From assembly GCA_030549495.1 (NCBI GenBank), contig JAUIRK010000287.1:1-64000 (forward strand): a stretch of DNA of 64,000 nt, written 5' to 3'. The position numbers were made by a program, and so were the translations under genes. Within the stretch, counting starts at the first letter, position 1; every line of letters begins with the position of its first letter. A model generated the notes under the pieces. The model worked only from the letters and a program-made list of their open reading frames with translations. It searched no databases and was not told the origin of the DNA. Positions 45,062 to 56,756 of the stretch are shown here, piece after piece. This DNA comes from Nectonema munidae (taxonomy: Eukaryota > Nematomorpha > Nectonematoida > Nectonematidae).

Positions 45062-46063
45062 ATGGCTTCTAGTAAACTTACAAATCTTAGTTTAAAACAA
45101 AAGTTGAATGTTTTACAAGAATCCCATGATTTAAGTCAAAAAGCTTTGGAGGAGAAATTTAGAATTTCAGTCGGAGCTGTAAATTCTATTCTAAAAAGAA
45201 AAGACGAATTGATTGAAAAAAGCGAAAATAATTTTAACCCTAAAAGCAAGCGATTTAAAAATTCAAAAAATGATAAAATTAATGATAAAACGTGGCTGTG
45301 GTTTTTTGTAGCAAGATCTAAAAACATTTCAATACCTAGAACTTTTTTTTTGGAGAACAACAAAAAAAGCTATAGAATGAATGCTTTTATTTTTGATGAA
45401 TGGTTAACAAACTTAAACAGAGACATGAAAAAGAAAAAATGCAGCATTTTGCTTTTTGTTGACAATGCACCTAGTGATTATTTGAAAGAGCATAGCAATG
45501 TTAAAGTGAAGTTTTTTCAAAGTAGCATTTCTGATGATGCAACATCTGTGATTACTGTATAAGATGCTCTATTTTGGATCAGCCAAGCTTGGGCTGAAGT
45601 AACAGAAAAACAATACAAAAATGTTTTAGAAAAGCTGGATTCATTTCTGTAGAAAATATGGTAGAAGAGGAAGATAACTCAAGTGATCTTGAGTTTCAAG
45701 AACATGAATACGAAGAAGTTTTTGGAAAAGTTTCCAAAGCTTGAGTCTTGAGAATGCTTTTGAAAAAGAATATATAAACTGTGACAAAGAGACAGTTTAC
45801 TTCATGCATTGAATAGTAATAATTGGGAAATTGAATTGTCAAACTTGAATAAGATGTCGTCAGAAGAAGAAGATGAAACTACTAGTTTTACCACACCAAT
45901 GCCTAGAAGTAAAGACGTTTTGCATAGTTTAGAAAAATTAAAGAGATTTACAAATGGGCGTGAAAAAGCTTGTATTTTGATATCAGAACTAGAACAGTGT
46001 GTTCAAGATAATATTATTAAAAAAAGAATGCTAAACAGCTTACTATTACCCATTTTTCAGTAA
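45062..46063 (+). pseudogene. Tigger-like transposase, internally deleted
   Basis: The frame 45062-45562 starts MASSKLTNLSLKQKLNVLQ with an N-terminal helix-turn-helix (SQKALEEKFRISVGAVNSILKRK). Near codons 80-100 it jumps to the DDE core (AFIFDEWLTNLNRDMKKKKCSILLFVDNAPSDY, with the second catalytic Asp). The CENP-B-type HTH and the first catalytic Asp are missing. The third Asp is replaced in ISDDATSVITV. The tail continues in other frames (DALFWISQAW near 45565) to an acidic C-terminus at 45809-46063. No terminal repeats were recognised. Confidence 0.7.
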
Positions 46064-46065
46064 AT

Positions 46066-47219
46066 CAACCTAATAAAATTGTTAATTTTTTTAGAAAAAC
46101 TAATATAAATTAAAAAAAATTTGAGGCCAGTAAACTTCATAAACATGTAGAAAGTGGGTTTTGTTTTATAATGTGTTTGTGGAATAAGTTTAATGATTTA
46201 AGGCAATGTTATTAGATTAAATGAAGGATTTGATTTCTGCTAAAAAGGAAATTCAAAGTAGCGCTAAAGTCATTAGTCAAAAAACATATAATTTAAATTC
46301 AAGTAAAATGAAAATGCGTTTTTACAATGTACAATGTTTAAAGAAGAAGGTTTGTAAGTAAAGTCTTTGAATAGAGTAAGAAAGAACTTCAAAAACTTCT
46401 ATGATAACAATTTTCATGGCAGGTAAATATGAATCTCTCATTAGTGAACACCTCTGTATAATGAATATTTTTATTGAATTTTAGTGTGTTCACTACATGG
46501 AGGTTTTAGTAATTTTGCTATTCATTCTATGATGATCCTTTCTTGGTAGCTCTTTTTTCATTAGAATATATTTTCTCCAATGTGTGTTTGAAATTTTTTT
46601 TATAAGGATAGATTTTTTTCACTTTCAAAGCATTATGGTTAAAGAATCTTCTCTTTTTATCAATATCGTGTATTTTATTATCAGCCCATGAATATTTTAA
46701 CCAATCTCAGTTCAAAGTTTTTTTTCTGATGAATCATTCGTGATGTTTATTGTTCAATTGCAAAAAGTTGTTCACCTTCTTCATCTAAAAGATTCTCTCT
46801 TTCACGCAAAATAAAAAAGATGGACAAATTCAATTTAAATTAAAAAATATTTTGATTTAAATTAATTTTCCCATATTGGCATCTGTGCCATTTTTGATAA
46901 ATCTGACCTATTCTAAATTTTCAGATTTCCTACCCATCTTAGTTAATTAAATGATAATTGTAATCCTAGATGATAAGCTATAGATTTAAATATTTTTAAT
47001 TTGTAAAAGAGGAACTTTTTTTTCACAGTCAAAATCTTTATAGTTTTCAGGTTGCTTCTTTCTCTCATGCTAATCTTCAAAAGATTTTATAATACGTTTT
47101 GTTTTTTTAAAATAAATATTTCATACTCAAGATGATTGAAGAAAGTATTATAAGCCAAAATATACAAAAAAAATATATATATTTTTACTATATAACAAAT
47201 ATACAATAATTTTTTGAAA
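46066..47219. other. AT-rich region, nothing certain
   Basis: No gene that I can name. A minus-strand stretch at 46470-46830 has scattered coding-like phrases (ENLLDEEGEQLFAIEQ) with many stops; it may be a transposon relic of unknown type. Confidence 0.35.
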
Positions 47220-47830
47220 ATTTTTTACAGAACTGATTTTCAAGCATACATTACTAATTCAATTGCCACTTCCAGATATTTTTTAACCGTATTAGCCGAA
47301 ATGGAGTACAGAAATAAAATAAGCATAGTCGATTTGGTATAAAAACACATATTTTATTTGAAAGAGATATTTTATTTTTTTGAAAATATTTTTGAAAACC
47401 GTATCTAGAAGTAAACCGCAAATCTGTTTGAAGCTTTCAGATATTTTAAAACCATAAATGCCAAATCCGAGTCCAAAAATGAAACCAGCATCTTCCATTT
47501 GGTATAAAAACAGATATTTTATTTAAATTTCAAAAATATTTCTGTAGACATTTGACGTAAATCCTACATTTGATTGCCACTTTCAGACATTTTAAAACAT
47601 CTAAATACGAAAACTGCGCCCTGAAATGAAATCATCATGATCTATTTGGTATAAAAACATATATTTAATGTAAAATTTGAATCAATATTTTTGAAAACAA
47701 ATTTTGGATCTAAACTTTGATAGATACTTATAGGTATTTTCAAATACTAACTGCAAAAATTAAGTCCATAAATGAAATCAGCGTGGTTGATTTGGTATAA
47801 AAATATATATTTCATATAAAATTTGAGATA
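47220..47830. repeat. ~150-bp satellite, locus 2, left part
   Basis: The satellite of 11741-12515 in inverted orientation. AGTAAACCGCAAAT-type phrases lie about 150 bp apart (47411, ~47560, ~47707), with GGTATAAAAACATATATTT between. It is interrupted at 47830 by a Tigger element and resumes at 49563. Confidence 0.8.
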
Positions 47831-49560
47831 CAGACAAACCTGTGTTAGCGGCTACTTGCCTATAACGATCACCTGCGGATAGTGGCCAAAATAATTTCCC
47901 CCGCAAGAAAAATAGTGCTATATACCTTGTCTATAGCGGTCATCTGTTCAACGCGGCCAGCGGCCACTTGTATTGCATCCAAAAAGAGCTTTTTGACTCC
48001 GTATAGCGGCCACCGATATTAAAATTGGTCATACAATATTTCGTAAAATTTTATTTTTTGACCAGAATTTGATTGATATTCAAAAAACCTGTCCAAAATA
48101 GTCTTGTCAACTCACTTCTGAGAGCTGTCAAAAGAAAGTCATGAAGCATGTGTAAATTTATTTCATTCTTAAAGGAAGCAGCATCTCTTTCTCTTTCGTC
48201 GTTTCAAATCATCGCTATAGTACATCAATAGCATTGATTGCATTTTCTTCAACACATCCTATCTCATTCATTTTCATTGAGTGAGTTTGCCATGGCTTCA
48301 AGTCGCTTTCCTCTTTCCTTGGAGAAAAAGATTGAGGTCATCAAAATGCATGATCAGTACAAGATGTGTGGCCTCTTCATTGCCGAGAGACTTAGTTTCC
48401 AAGGTCATCGTTGTGGTCGAAGACAGATCCTCAACATTATCAAGCGCAAAGCTGAGTGGTTAGAAGAATTTGAAAGTAAGATGCCTCTCGATCGGAAAAG
48501 GAAAATAAGGAAGAACGTCAACGATGAACTAAATATCGTATTTTACGAGTGTTTTAGGACACAACAGCAGGTATGCTGCCAGTTAGTAGAGCGCGCTTGC
48601 AAGAGAAGACTCAAGCACTCGCAGCTGATGTTGACCTGAAGAACTTCAAAGCTTTCAACGGATGGATAGAGGAATTTCGGCAACGTCACAATATTGATTT
48701 TAGCAAGATGAATGGAAAAAGTGGTGGAGTGGACAATGCTGTTATCACTGAGTGGATATCAAAATTACCAGAATTTTACACAAGCTACGAACTCTTCAAT
48801 ATTTACACCATGGATGAGACGGATCTCTTCTAAGCGTCAGTTGACTCAACGCTTCATCTGAAAGGTACCGATTGCTCGGGAGGAAAAAGATCAAAAGAGC
48901 ACATTACTGTCATGTTATGCGCAAATGCCGCCGGAGACAAAGAATAGTTGATCGTTATTGGCATGTCAATCAAGTCGCGTTGCTTTGGACAAATCAATAG
49001 GAATGACCTCCCAGTGGACTAGCACGCCAACAAGCAGTCATGGATGACAAGTAATCTCTTTGAAGTATACATGCCTAAGCTGGATGCTAAGATGGGTCGA
49101 CAAAAAAGAAACATTCTCATGATCTTGGACAATGCTCCGTGCCATCCTCAAATTCATCTGAAAAACATTAAGTTACTCTTTCTGCCTCCCAACACCACTT
49201 CGATCACTCAGCCCATGGACCAGGGCATCATTCAAGCGACCAAACTGAAGTTCAGGAAACGTCCTGTGAAGCATATTATTAGCCAGATGGAGCAAGATCC
49301 TGCTACCCAGATCTCATGAAAAAGTCCGACGTCTTGTAAGCCATTTAAAGGATTAGTAGATCATGATCCGAAGTAGATCCTAACACTATCTGTGAATGTT
49401 TCAGCAAATGTGGCATCGGCCCTAAGGACTCTAAGACAGAACATGCTGAAGAAAATGCTGATGAGCTCGAAACTGTCTGCAGAGAGCGTCTTCAAGTGTC
49501 ATTTCAAGAACTTGTTGAGGTTGATGCCTATCTGGCCACGACGAACACTGAGCCAGTTGC
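47831..49560 (+). mobile_element. Tigger element inserted in the satellite, 3'-truncated
   Basis: Starts at CAGACAAACCTGTGTTAGCG right after a TA (47829-47830), with CTATAGCGGTCA-like subterminal motifs, as in Tigger/pogo elements. The transposase gene follows. The right terminal repeat is missing; satellite sequence resumes directly behind the end of the coding region. Confidence 0.85.
48292..49557 (+). pseudogene. Tigger transposase with intact DDD residues
   Basis: ATG at 48292 in a good context (GCCATGG). Domains in order: N-terminal HTH (MASSRFPLSLEKKIEVIKMHD...GRRQILNIIKRK), a CENP-B-type HTH (VSRARLQEKTQALA...FNGWIEEFRQRH), and the DDE core with YTMDETDLF, ILMILDNAPCH and SITQPMDQGII, so all three catalytic Asp remain. 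Lesions: a frameshift near 48570, in-frame stops at about 48831, 48945 and 49018, a stop at 49317 and a shift to the acidic C-terminal frame (CECFSKCGIGPKDS to about 49555). The core is otherwise well preserved, so inactivation is fairly recent. Confidence 0.88.
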
Positions 49561-49562
49561 TC

Positions 49563-49760
49563 TAAATGCAAAAACTGGTTTTAGAAATAAAACTAGCATG
49601 GTTGATTTGGTATAAAAACATATTTCATGAAAAATTAGAGAGAATATATATTTTTGGAGTTAGTTTTTAGAAGTTAACCGCAAATTTGATTGACATTGAC
49701 AGATATTTTAAGACCCGAAAATGTGAAAAATGAATTCAGAAATGAAAACAGCATATTCAA
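49563..49760. repeat. ~150-bp satellite, locus 2, right part
   Basis: AGTTAACCGCAAATTTGATTG and GGTTGATTTGGTATAAAAACA match the units at 47220-47830 and continue them after the Tigger insertion. Confidence 0.75.
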
Positions 49761-49866
49761 CCATATTTGCAATTGGAACGCAATGCCAAATTTCAAATTA
49801 ATTGAAACAATTCTTCACCCTTTGACTAAGAGCTAACACTTCCCTGGTAAATCTTCAAAATTTCAC

Positions 49867-50510
49867 GTTTTACTTATTTGTTGGGAAAATTAAAATTAAA
49901 TTCTATTTTTAAGAAATTCTTGTGTTAAAAACTTTTTAAACGGATGCCCTACTCTTTACTAGGTGTGCAACGAATAGTTATCCGGTCGAATACCATTCTG
50001 AATAGTGACGATTATTAGGTATTCGGCATATATGCCGGATACTTCTCGTATCTGGGTGGATAAACGAGATAATTACAAAAGCAAAATCCCTATTAGTTCT
50101 GAGGGCGTAAAACGCCGCTTCACTACAAAATGAATTGTACAAAATTGGCTGAATTATATCATTTCAAATTTTATGACTTTTCCTAAAATCGTTAGAGCAT
50201 CTGACGTTTATAGTGGAAATTTTCTACCATTGTTGTGAAGAAACAGGAGCATCTCTCTTCTTTTAGGTAACAGTGTTGTGCGTTTTTCCTCAAAAATATT
50301 GCCGTATTCCGAAAAGAGATGCTCAGAGTTCACTAATGATGCAGGTGAGCATATGTATTTTGCACATGGATGTTTCAGCAGTGGAAATTTTCCTTCTGCT
50401 TCGAGTATTGCAGGGAACATTTGTTCCTTTCAAGCAGTTTAGTGCAAAGGTAAAGCTCGACTTCGCTGGCTCCGATCTGCCATACATTTCTTGGGGATAG
50501 TCATTGTTAT
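49867..50510 (-). mobile_element. hAT element 3' part
   Basis: TAGGTGTGCAACGAATAG at 49960 is the likely terminal repeat; 49867-50186 is shared with 8970-9297. On the minus strand the transposase C-terminus lies just inside the end, as expected for a 3' end. The 5' part is missing. Confidence 0.65.
50208..50420 (-). pseudogene. hAT transposase C-terminal dimerisation domain
   Basis: The frame reads FPLLKHPCAKYICSPASLVNSEHLFSEYGNIFEEKRTTLLPKRREMLLFLHNN, which follows the hAT C-terminal pattern (A-x-x-x-L-x-I-P-A-T-S-x-x-S-E-R-x-F-S-x-x-G...L-x-P-x-x-x-x-x-L-x-F-L). It holds the dimer together and supplies the last catalytic region. Ser-Glu-Arg is changed to Ser-Glu-His. The rest of the gene is lost. 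Confidence 0.75.
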
Positions 50511-50875
50511 ATTTGCCTCATTCTACATCGCTTGTAGAATTTCTCTCTTTCAATAGAAAAATTATATGCTGAAAAAATAGATTTGTAAAACTTTGTTGAT
50601 GAATTTGATAGTTGGTACGAGAATCGTCGAATTAAGCTTCATTAACTTCTTTAAAATTTTGTAGTTTTTATGAATAAATTTTTTGTGTTTTCCATTTATA
50701 TAAACTAAACTAAAATATAAAGTGAAAAAAACATAGCCTCAAAAATTTTCAAATATTTTTTATGATTATTTGAATAAAAAAAAAAAGAGCAGAGCAAATG
50801 CATAAATATAATTTGATTAAGTAAAATTGCTAATCTTAAAAAAATATATAAGGTTTATCAATTGAAAAATTGTCC
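50511..50875. other. AT-rich spacer
   Basis: Nothing recognised. Confidence 0.35.
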
Positions 50876-50903
50876 CCTGTTCCAAAACCTAGAATCGCCA
50901 CTG
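50876..50903. mobile_element. hAT-like element right end
   Basis: CCCCTGTTCCAAAACC...CGCCACTG; reversed CAGTGGCGATTCTAGG, the same group of ends as at 44815-44847. The G-poor LINE starts right behind it. Confidence 0.4.
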
Positions 50904-52100
50904 CTCATCCCAAACATTTCCTCCAGTAAATCTAACTGAATTAGCCCTGTTATAAACCGTCTAAACCCTAAATCATCTGGAAGTCTTAATCTTATAGTTA
51001 CAAAACATATCATAAAATCCTTCCCTTTATTATCACATTATCTCTTACAAGTATATAACAATTGTCTAAAACTCTCCTTTTTCCCATCTATCTAGAAAAT
51101 AGGTAAGCTAATTTTACTTCCCAAACCCAATAAAGACTCATATCCAATTGGCGACAAATCACCGTCCTTTCTACTTTAGGGAAAATCTTAGAAAATTTTT
51201 ACGTAAAAGGTTGCCTTTTCACATCACCAGATTTAACAAAATTTATCAAATCGAATTTGCATACCTCCTACACAAAAGTCCAAAATCCGTTCTATATAGA
51301 CTCTCCTCCTACCTTGAAACAAAATTATTATCCAAATAAAGATCATCCGCCATTTTTCTAGACAACAACAACGTCTTCAACTCCGTATGGTATCCCGCAA
51401 TCATTTTCAACATTATCCGACAAAAATACCCAAATTATCTGATAAATTTCAATCAAAATTATCGTTTAAATCGGTGTCTCGTATTCAAACACTATTCTCT
51501 AGTTGCCATTCATTCTCTTTCACTTTCCACGCCACAAGGTGTGTGCCTCTCCAACATCCTCTAGATTATATTTACAAACCCCCTCATAGATAGCTTAGAT
51601 AACAATTCAGCCCCCTTCTAATGCTATTCAGATGATCTATCCTTTATCTTTACCTCAAACTCCTAAAAAGAAAACATAGTGAACATCAAATCACTCTTTA
51701 ATACATTAACTTTTGTAGAAATAAAATTTTACGCAGCCAAATCAACCCTAATACTCTTGACACGAACACATTCCCCTAACCTTGCACTATTAAAATCCAA
51801 TACTCTCATCCAACCATCGTACACCGTGAAATATTTAGGATTCATCTTTTAATCAAACCTCAAATGGACATTCCGCTTCAAAAACCTATTACTACAAACT
51901 ATCTTCAACTCTTTTCTCTCTTAGTAAAATTATATCTTATAAATTGGGTCTAAGTATTCAACACTCATCTTTTATTTATAAACCAATCATCATACCTACA
52001 CTTGATTATAGCATCCTTTCAAGGGGCCTATAATTAAACTACCCTCATCACATACTTATCTAAATAAAATTCACCGCCTCTTCCTCATCACAATGACCAG
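50904..52100 (+). mobile_element. G-depleted LINE, RT part
   Basis: Broken + strand frames spell a LINE reverse transcriptase: LLPKPNKDSYPI (~51113-51150), GKILEKFLRKRLPFHI (~51175-51230), AIFLDNNNVFNSVWYPAII (~51350-51400, where the family has A-F-D: Asp is changed to Asn), TPQGVCLSNIL (~51530-51560) and CYSDDLSFIF (51622-51651, the catalytic DD retained). G is very rare on this strand. The continuation is at about 55270. Confidence 0.7.
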
Positions 52101-52229
52101 ACAAGGGTACAGGGGGGGGGGGGGTGGATTGAGTGGCTAGCCACCCACCCTCTTTACCTGTGCGGAAGTTATTTTTATTGCAATTTCTATATCATATAGT
52201 CAAATACTTGAAAAGATATCTATCTAGAC
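52101..52229. other. Insert junction with G13 run and hairpin
   Basis: A G13 run near 52111 is followed by GGTGGATTGAGTGGCTAGCCACCCACC, which folds back on itself. It may be a transposon end; origin unclear. Confidence 0.4.
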
Positions 52230-52765
52230 CAGTGGTTCCCAAAATTTTCACGCTCCGTACCCCTAAAAAATTTTAATTTTTTTGCACCCCTTACAGTTTA
52301 TGTAATGAAAATTTACAAATTTATTTAAAAGAAAAGTTGAAATAAAAAAACGACAAAAATTTGCATAATCTTTTTTTATGAGGTACTATATTAACAAAAA
52401 TGAAATATATGGAAATAAAATGAAACAATCTTCATCCAAACAACTTCCATTTTAAAAAATAGTTCAATTTTTTATTCTCTTTTAAAAAGCTAATAATTTT
52501 ATACAAAGTCCACCTCAAATTTAATGACTATTTGCTCCTGTTTTCTGCATATGAGTTTCTCAAAACGTGGTACTTTGCTACTGATAGCAATTCGCATATC
52601 TGCTTGTGCACTCAAGCGATTTCTAGATTTAGTCTTTATTGACAAAAGGGTACTAAACCCGGACTCGCACAAGTAAGTTGTCACAAATGGAATAAGCATA
52701 CTTTGTGCTTTTTTACAAAGTCTTGGAAACATCTCCATTGCCGAGGGCCAATATTGTTTCAAAGT
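52230..52765 (-). mobile_element. hAT element (ZBED5/Charlie-like), 3' part
   Basis: The left end CAGTGGTTCCCAAAATTTTC (52230) with TACCCCT behind it is a typical hAT terminal repeat. Just inside, on the minus strand (52762-52499), lies the transposase C-terminus: PRLCKKAQSMLIPFVTTYLCESGFSTLLSIKTKSRNRLSAQADMRIAIS, with the dimerisation motif E-S-G-F-S. The element is cut at about 52765 by the next hAT. Confidence 0.75.
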
Positions 52766-55080
52766 AAGGAAGCAGCACCATCACTCATGGATGTATGTGA
52801 AGCCGTAAATAACTTCAAAGACTTTAGCGACACAAAAAAGCTTAACTTCATAGAAAAACATTGGAGACCAAAACCATCACATAATTTTGACACTCAGAGA
52901 GTATCCAACAAGAAACAGATATCTAGTCAAAATGGTTAGGAAGAAGGAATTTGCTGGCCTATAGGAATCATGAAGATTTTAGAGGTGGCTGGTGTCTTCC
53001 ATGTGTCTTGTTTCTCAGGGAAGATGAGAAGAGAAATTGTGGGACATTTGTCATCACCCCATATCGTAACTACAATAAATCAACTGAGTTATTGGGCGCT
53101 CACGAAAAGAAAAGCCATCATAAAATAAGTCTTGAGCGCATTTATGTCTCCGGGCTCAGCACAAAGACATAAATTGTCGTGTTGATGTTCCGATTAATAA
53201 GTCAGTTTAACAAAATGTGCAGAAGAATAAAACAGTGTTGCCTTATATTGTCGATGCTGTAATGTTCTGTGCAAAGCAACAAATAGCACTGCGAGGTCAC
53301 AGAGTAGAATTTAGTGAATCTCTATCTAGCAATGTAGGAAATTTCGTCGCACTCCTACGGTTGATGGCAAAAACGTGTCCAGAACTGAATGACCACCTGG
53401 TATTCGATCCTGCCAACTCTCGATGCACGAGTAAGACAATTTAGAACGATGTGATACATGTTGCTGCTGATATCATCCGAGACAACTTCAGAGAATGTAT
53501 CAGAAAATGTCCTCACTTTTCTATAATAGCCGATGAAACTACCTCGAATGGACGTGAAATTTTATCTGTGTGCCCCAGGATACTTGACTTTGTTGATGAT
53601 GCTTCAAAGCCAAGAAAGCGGGAAGTGTTGTTAGATTTAGTTGATCTTGAAAGGACAACCGGTGTGGAAATAGCTGTAGCTAACAAAGAATCCCTAAAAA
53701 AATTGGTTCGACCTTAGTCACTGCCGTCGCGAGGCTTATGATACTACAGCTTCGATGAGTTCTGAGAGAGTTTGCGTTCAAGTTAAAATTTTGAAGCTTG
53801 TCCCTGACGCCCAATTCCAAGGATGTTGCCTCCATTCCTTAAATCTTGTTATTTGTCATGCATGCAAAATATCATCAATACACAATATGATGGACACATG
53901 CCGTGAGCTTTACAGCTTCTTCGACAATTCACCCAAGCGGCAACGCTTTTTTAAGATCATTATTGATTCACTGGCACCAGATATGAGAAAAACAAAGCTG
54001 AAGAACCTGTGTAAAACCCGTTGGGTCGAACGGCACACGACATTTGAAACTATTTTCCAACTATATGAATACATATTTGCTACTCTGAATGAAATCTGTC
54101 AGCCGACCAAAGATGAAAGATCCTATCCAAGCAACGATGATTGGAACTGGGATTCCTCCACTAGAACAGAGGCTAATGGTCTTAGCCATACGCTCGTGGA
54201 CTTCGGACACATTGTAAGCTTTGTCATTGCCAAGGAGATGTTGGAACCACTGCGTCCAGTCGTGACTGCATTACAAGGTTTTCATATGGAGGTGTACCTA
54301 GGATTCCAGAAAGAAGTAGACGTCTGGTTTGATCGTGTATATCGTAAAGTGCTAGAACTAAGTGGTCTTGTTGGCTCACGTGAACAGAGACCAAGGATCT
54401 GTAGGAAACAAACGATGAGAGATAACCATCCAACAGATACAGTTTTCAACTACTGGAAGAGAACTTTGGTTATTCCATTCCTTGATACTACCTGCAGTGA
54501 ACTGAGATGTCGTTTCAGTGATGACAAATGTGCCCATTATGAACTATGCTGTCTCGTTCCAGAAGTGATTCTTCAGAAGACCAAAGAAACATTACCAAAG
54601 TTGACTGAAAATCTGCATGACAAATGGTTTCATGTATTACCATTACCTGCTGCTCTTGATAGCGAGATGTTTCGCTGGTTAAATTACTGGATGAACAAAG
54701 GCACCATAGGCGACATATCTGTGACATCTCTCCTGGCCAATCATACTGATGAAATGTTCTTTCCAAATGTGAGAGAACTTCTCAAAATACTAGCCGTCCT
54801 TCCAATTGGTAGCACTGAAGCAAAACGGTCATTTTCCTGTGTTAAGAGTATACACACGTGGCTGAGAACGACTATGAATAGAGAACGACTTTCGGATCTT
54901 GCAGTAATCGCCATGAATGGCATGCGTATACAACCTAAGACCGAGGAGATATGTAAACGGTTTCTTTCTAGATACCCACGCCGTATCCAGGCATCCATAC
55001 TTTTTGACCCTAAACTAACCTACTATCAGCAGTACACGTTTGTTCAGACGAACAATATCAAGCCTTACCGTAAATAACGT
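52766..55080 (+). pseudogene. hAT transposase, ZMYM1-like, nearly full length
   Basis: Transposase-like protein of the hAT superfamily, related to zinc finger MYM-type protein 1-like genes. Order: an N-terminal NKKQISSQN / LAYRNHEDFRGGWCLPCVLFL zinc (TTF-type) region at about 52900-53020; FVALLRLMAKTCPELNDHL at 53340-53400; HFSIIADETTSNGREILSVCPRILDF with the first catalytic Asp at about 53515-53590; EAYDTTASMSS with the second Asp at about 53730-53760; a long frame 53755-55077 with FQGCCLHSLNLVICHACK, LKNLCKTRWVERHTTFE and the C-terminal dimerisation motif GSTEAKRSFSCVKSIHTWLRTTMNRERLSDLAVIAMN. Lesions: a stop and shift near 52940, breaks near 53172, a TAG at 53442 and a frameshift near 53700. 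Its 3' 440 codons are uninterrupted, so it is fairly young. Confidence 0.85.
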
Positions 55081-55269
55081 ATTAAGGCCTACAATTATAC
55101 TTTCTGGTTTGTCTTTTGCAATTTACGAATTAAAAATATTGCATTTTTTGGAAAGTTTTATTTTTTTGTTATCATTCTTCAAATTCGGCTCTCAGATTCT
55201 CGATAAAAGTAAAAATATTGTGAGCCCAGTAACTTTTTCTTTTATTTTTCCTATCTTAAATCATTTTAG

Positions 55270-56640
55270 TTATATAACACTCCAATTACACCCTCTTAGA
55301 TGTACTACAAATCCTTACCCCCACAATCATTATCTCCACTCAACAACATTCTTATCCAACCACAACGTTTACTTCATACCCCCTCAACATTACCTTCCTC
55401 TCTTCACAACAGTTTCATCAAATCCATCGCTAAACTTCTAATTACAACCCGCTCCAACTTTAGTTCAAAATCAATAAGAATATTCTTAGATATCTCAAAA
55501 ACGCAAACAAACCTACCTTAGATTTTGCACTTTTCAAAGGTTCTTCCCTTTTCCCTTTTTACTCAAAAACGTCTGCCATCGATCCCTCTCTTCCAATATA
55601 CAGTGGTGAGAGCTATGCTCTTCTATATGCTTACGATTACATACGCCTAAACGAGTTCTCTTTTAGACATTACAACACAATACACCATTTTACATACTCA
55701 CAAAACATCATCAAAAGCTTAAACCTCAAACCTAACATCCCATTCTTTACTTATTTCTTTGTTTCTAAACTTACCTATTTATTAAATTACTTTGAAATAT
55801 AAAGCTACTGGTGCCTATCTAACTCAAACATTCTCGAAAACACTTATGTGAATAAGCTAGCTAAAATATAGCTCCAAATACTCAATACAACCCGGTTACC
55901 TCATTTCTCCTAGAAACCTATACCCCTCTACTTAGATCTTACACTCAATACCTTAGACAAGAACACATCCAATCCTCACCCTCCATTTTCTTTCAACATA
56001 ACAACAATCCAAACCGAATTTTGGACATTTGGTCAAAAATTGAATTCTTCCCACCACGACCGCTAATCAGATGACTATCTGAACACTGCCCGTGCAACTT
56101 CTATTTCTACCGCATCCAAAAATCACCGAGCAATTTTGTATATTCAATTGCAATTAGCACGAAACACCTCATCATCTTATACTTTCCTACTCCCACTACA
56201 ACCCAGCAAAAACTTCACTTCTTTCACTATGCGTCAAAACCCCCAATCGCTCACCATCTAATTTTTAGGAACTACTTTCCGAACCTCCTCAATGCCCTAA
56301 GCTCTCTCATAATTATCATAGAGTCATTATCTTAACCCAATGACTTCTCACACCTATTTAGCTCACATTAAAAAAACAATAAAACGAAAACCTACACTAA
56401 TAACTACACTATTTTCTTTTATTTAAGACCTTTAATTTTTTAACACCCACCTATAACCTTCGCTCAATCAATCATCCTTTAACTACCACTTTAAAAAATC
56501 CAGCTATCTACATTTCAAACTCCTTCAACAACTTAATAATTTCTCCAAAGTCCCTCACTAGTAATCAATCCATAAGCCAAACAGTTAACATTCTCTCAAA
56601 TGTCAACTTTGAACCTTTTCAAGCATATGGAAAAGTCCTA
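55270..56640 (+). mobile_element. G-depleted LINE, C-terminal part with RNase H-like region
   Basis: Continues the LINE interrupted at 52100. Phrases: TPITPS and LLITTRSNFSSKSIRIFLD (55270-55510), DPSLPIYSGESYALLYAYDYIR (about 55580-55645, matching the S-A-E-x-x-A-L segment of RNase H with the Glu kept), and a degenerate C-terminal region (about 56040-56260). RNase H points to the I/Loa/R1-like branch. Individual 60-base lines contain one to three G but 16-19 C, a very strong strand asymmetry. Confidence 0.65.
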
Positions 56641-56675
56641 TAGTCCTTAGATATATATCCCTACCTACCTATCAA

Positions 56676-56756
56676 TGGCGGATCTAGAGGGGGAGGGGGG
56701 ATGGCTGGGGGGGAGGGGGGGGGGGGGATACATACCCCCCCCCCCCCTCCCTCCAC
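56676..56756. repeat. G-run/C-run palindrome with hAT-like tip
   Basis: CAATGGCGGATCTAGAGG (similar to the CAGTGGCGGATCTAG-type tip of hAT-like elements) is followed by long G runs, then ATACATA and long C runs, ending CCACTGG. It may be a collapsed hAT-like MITE, or a sequence-error-prone homopolymer region. Confidence 0.45.
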
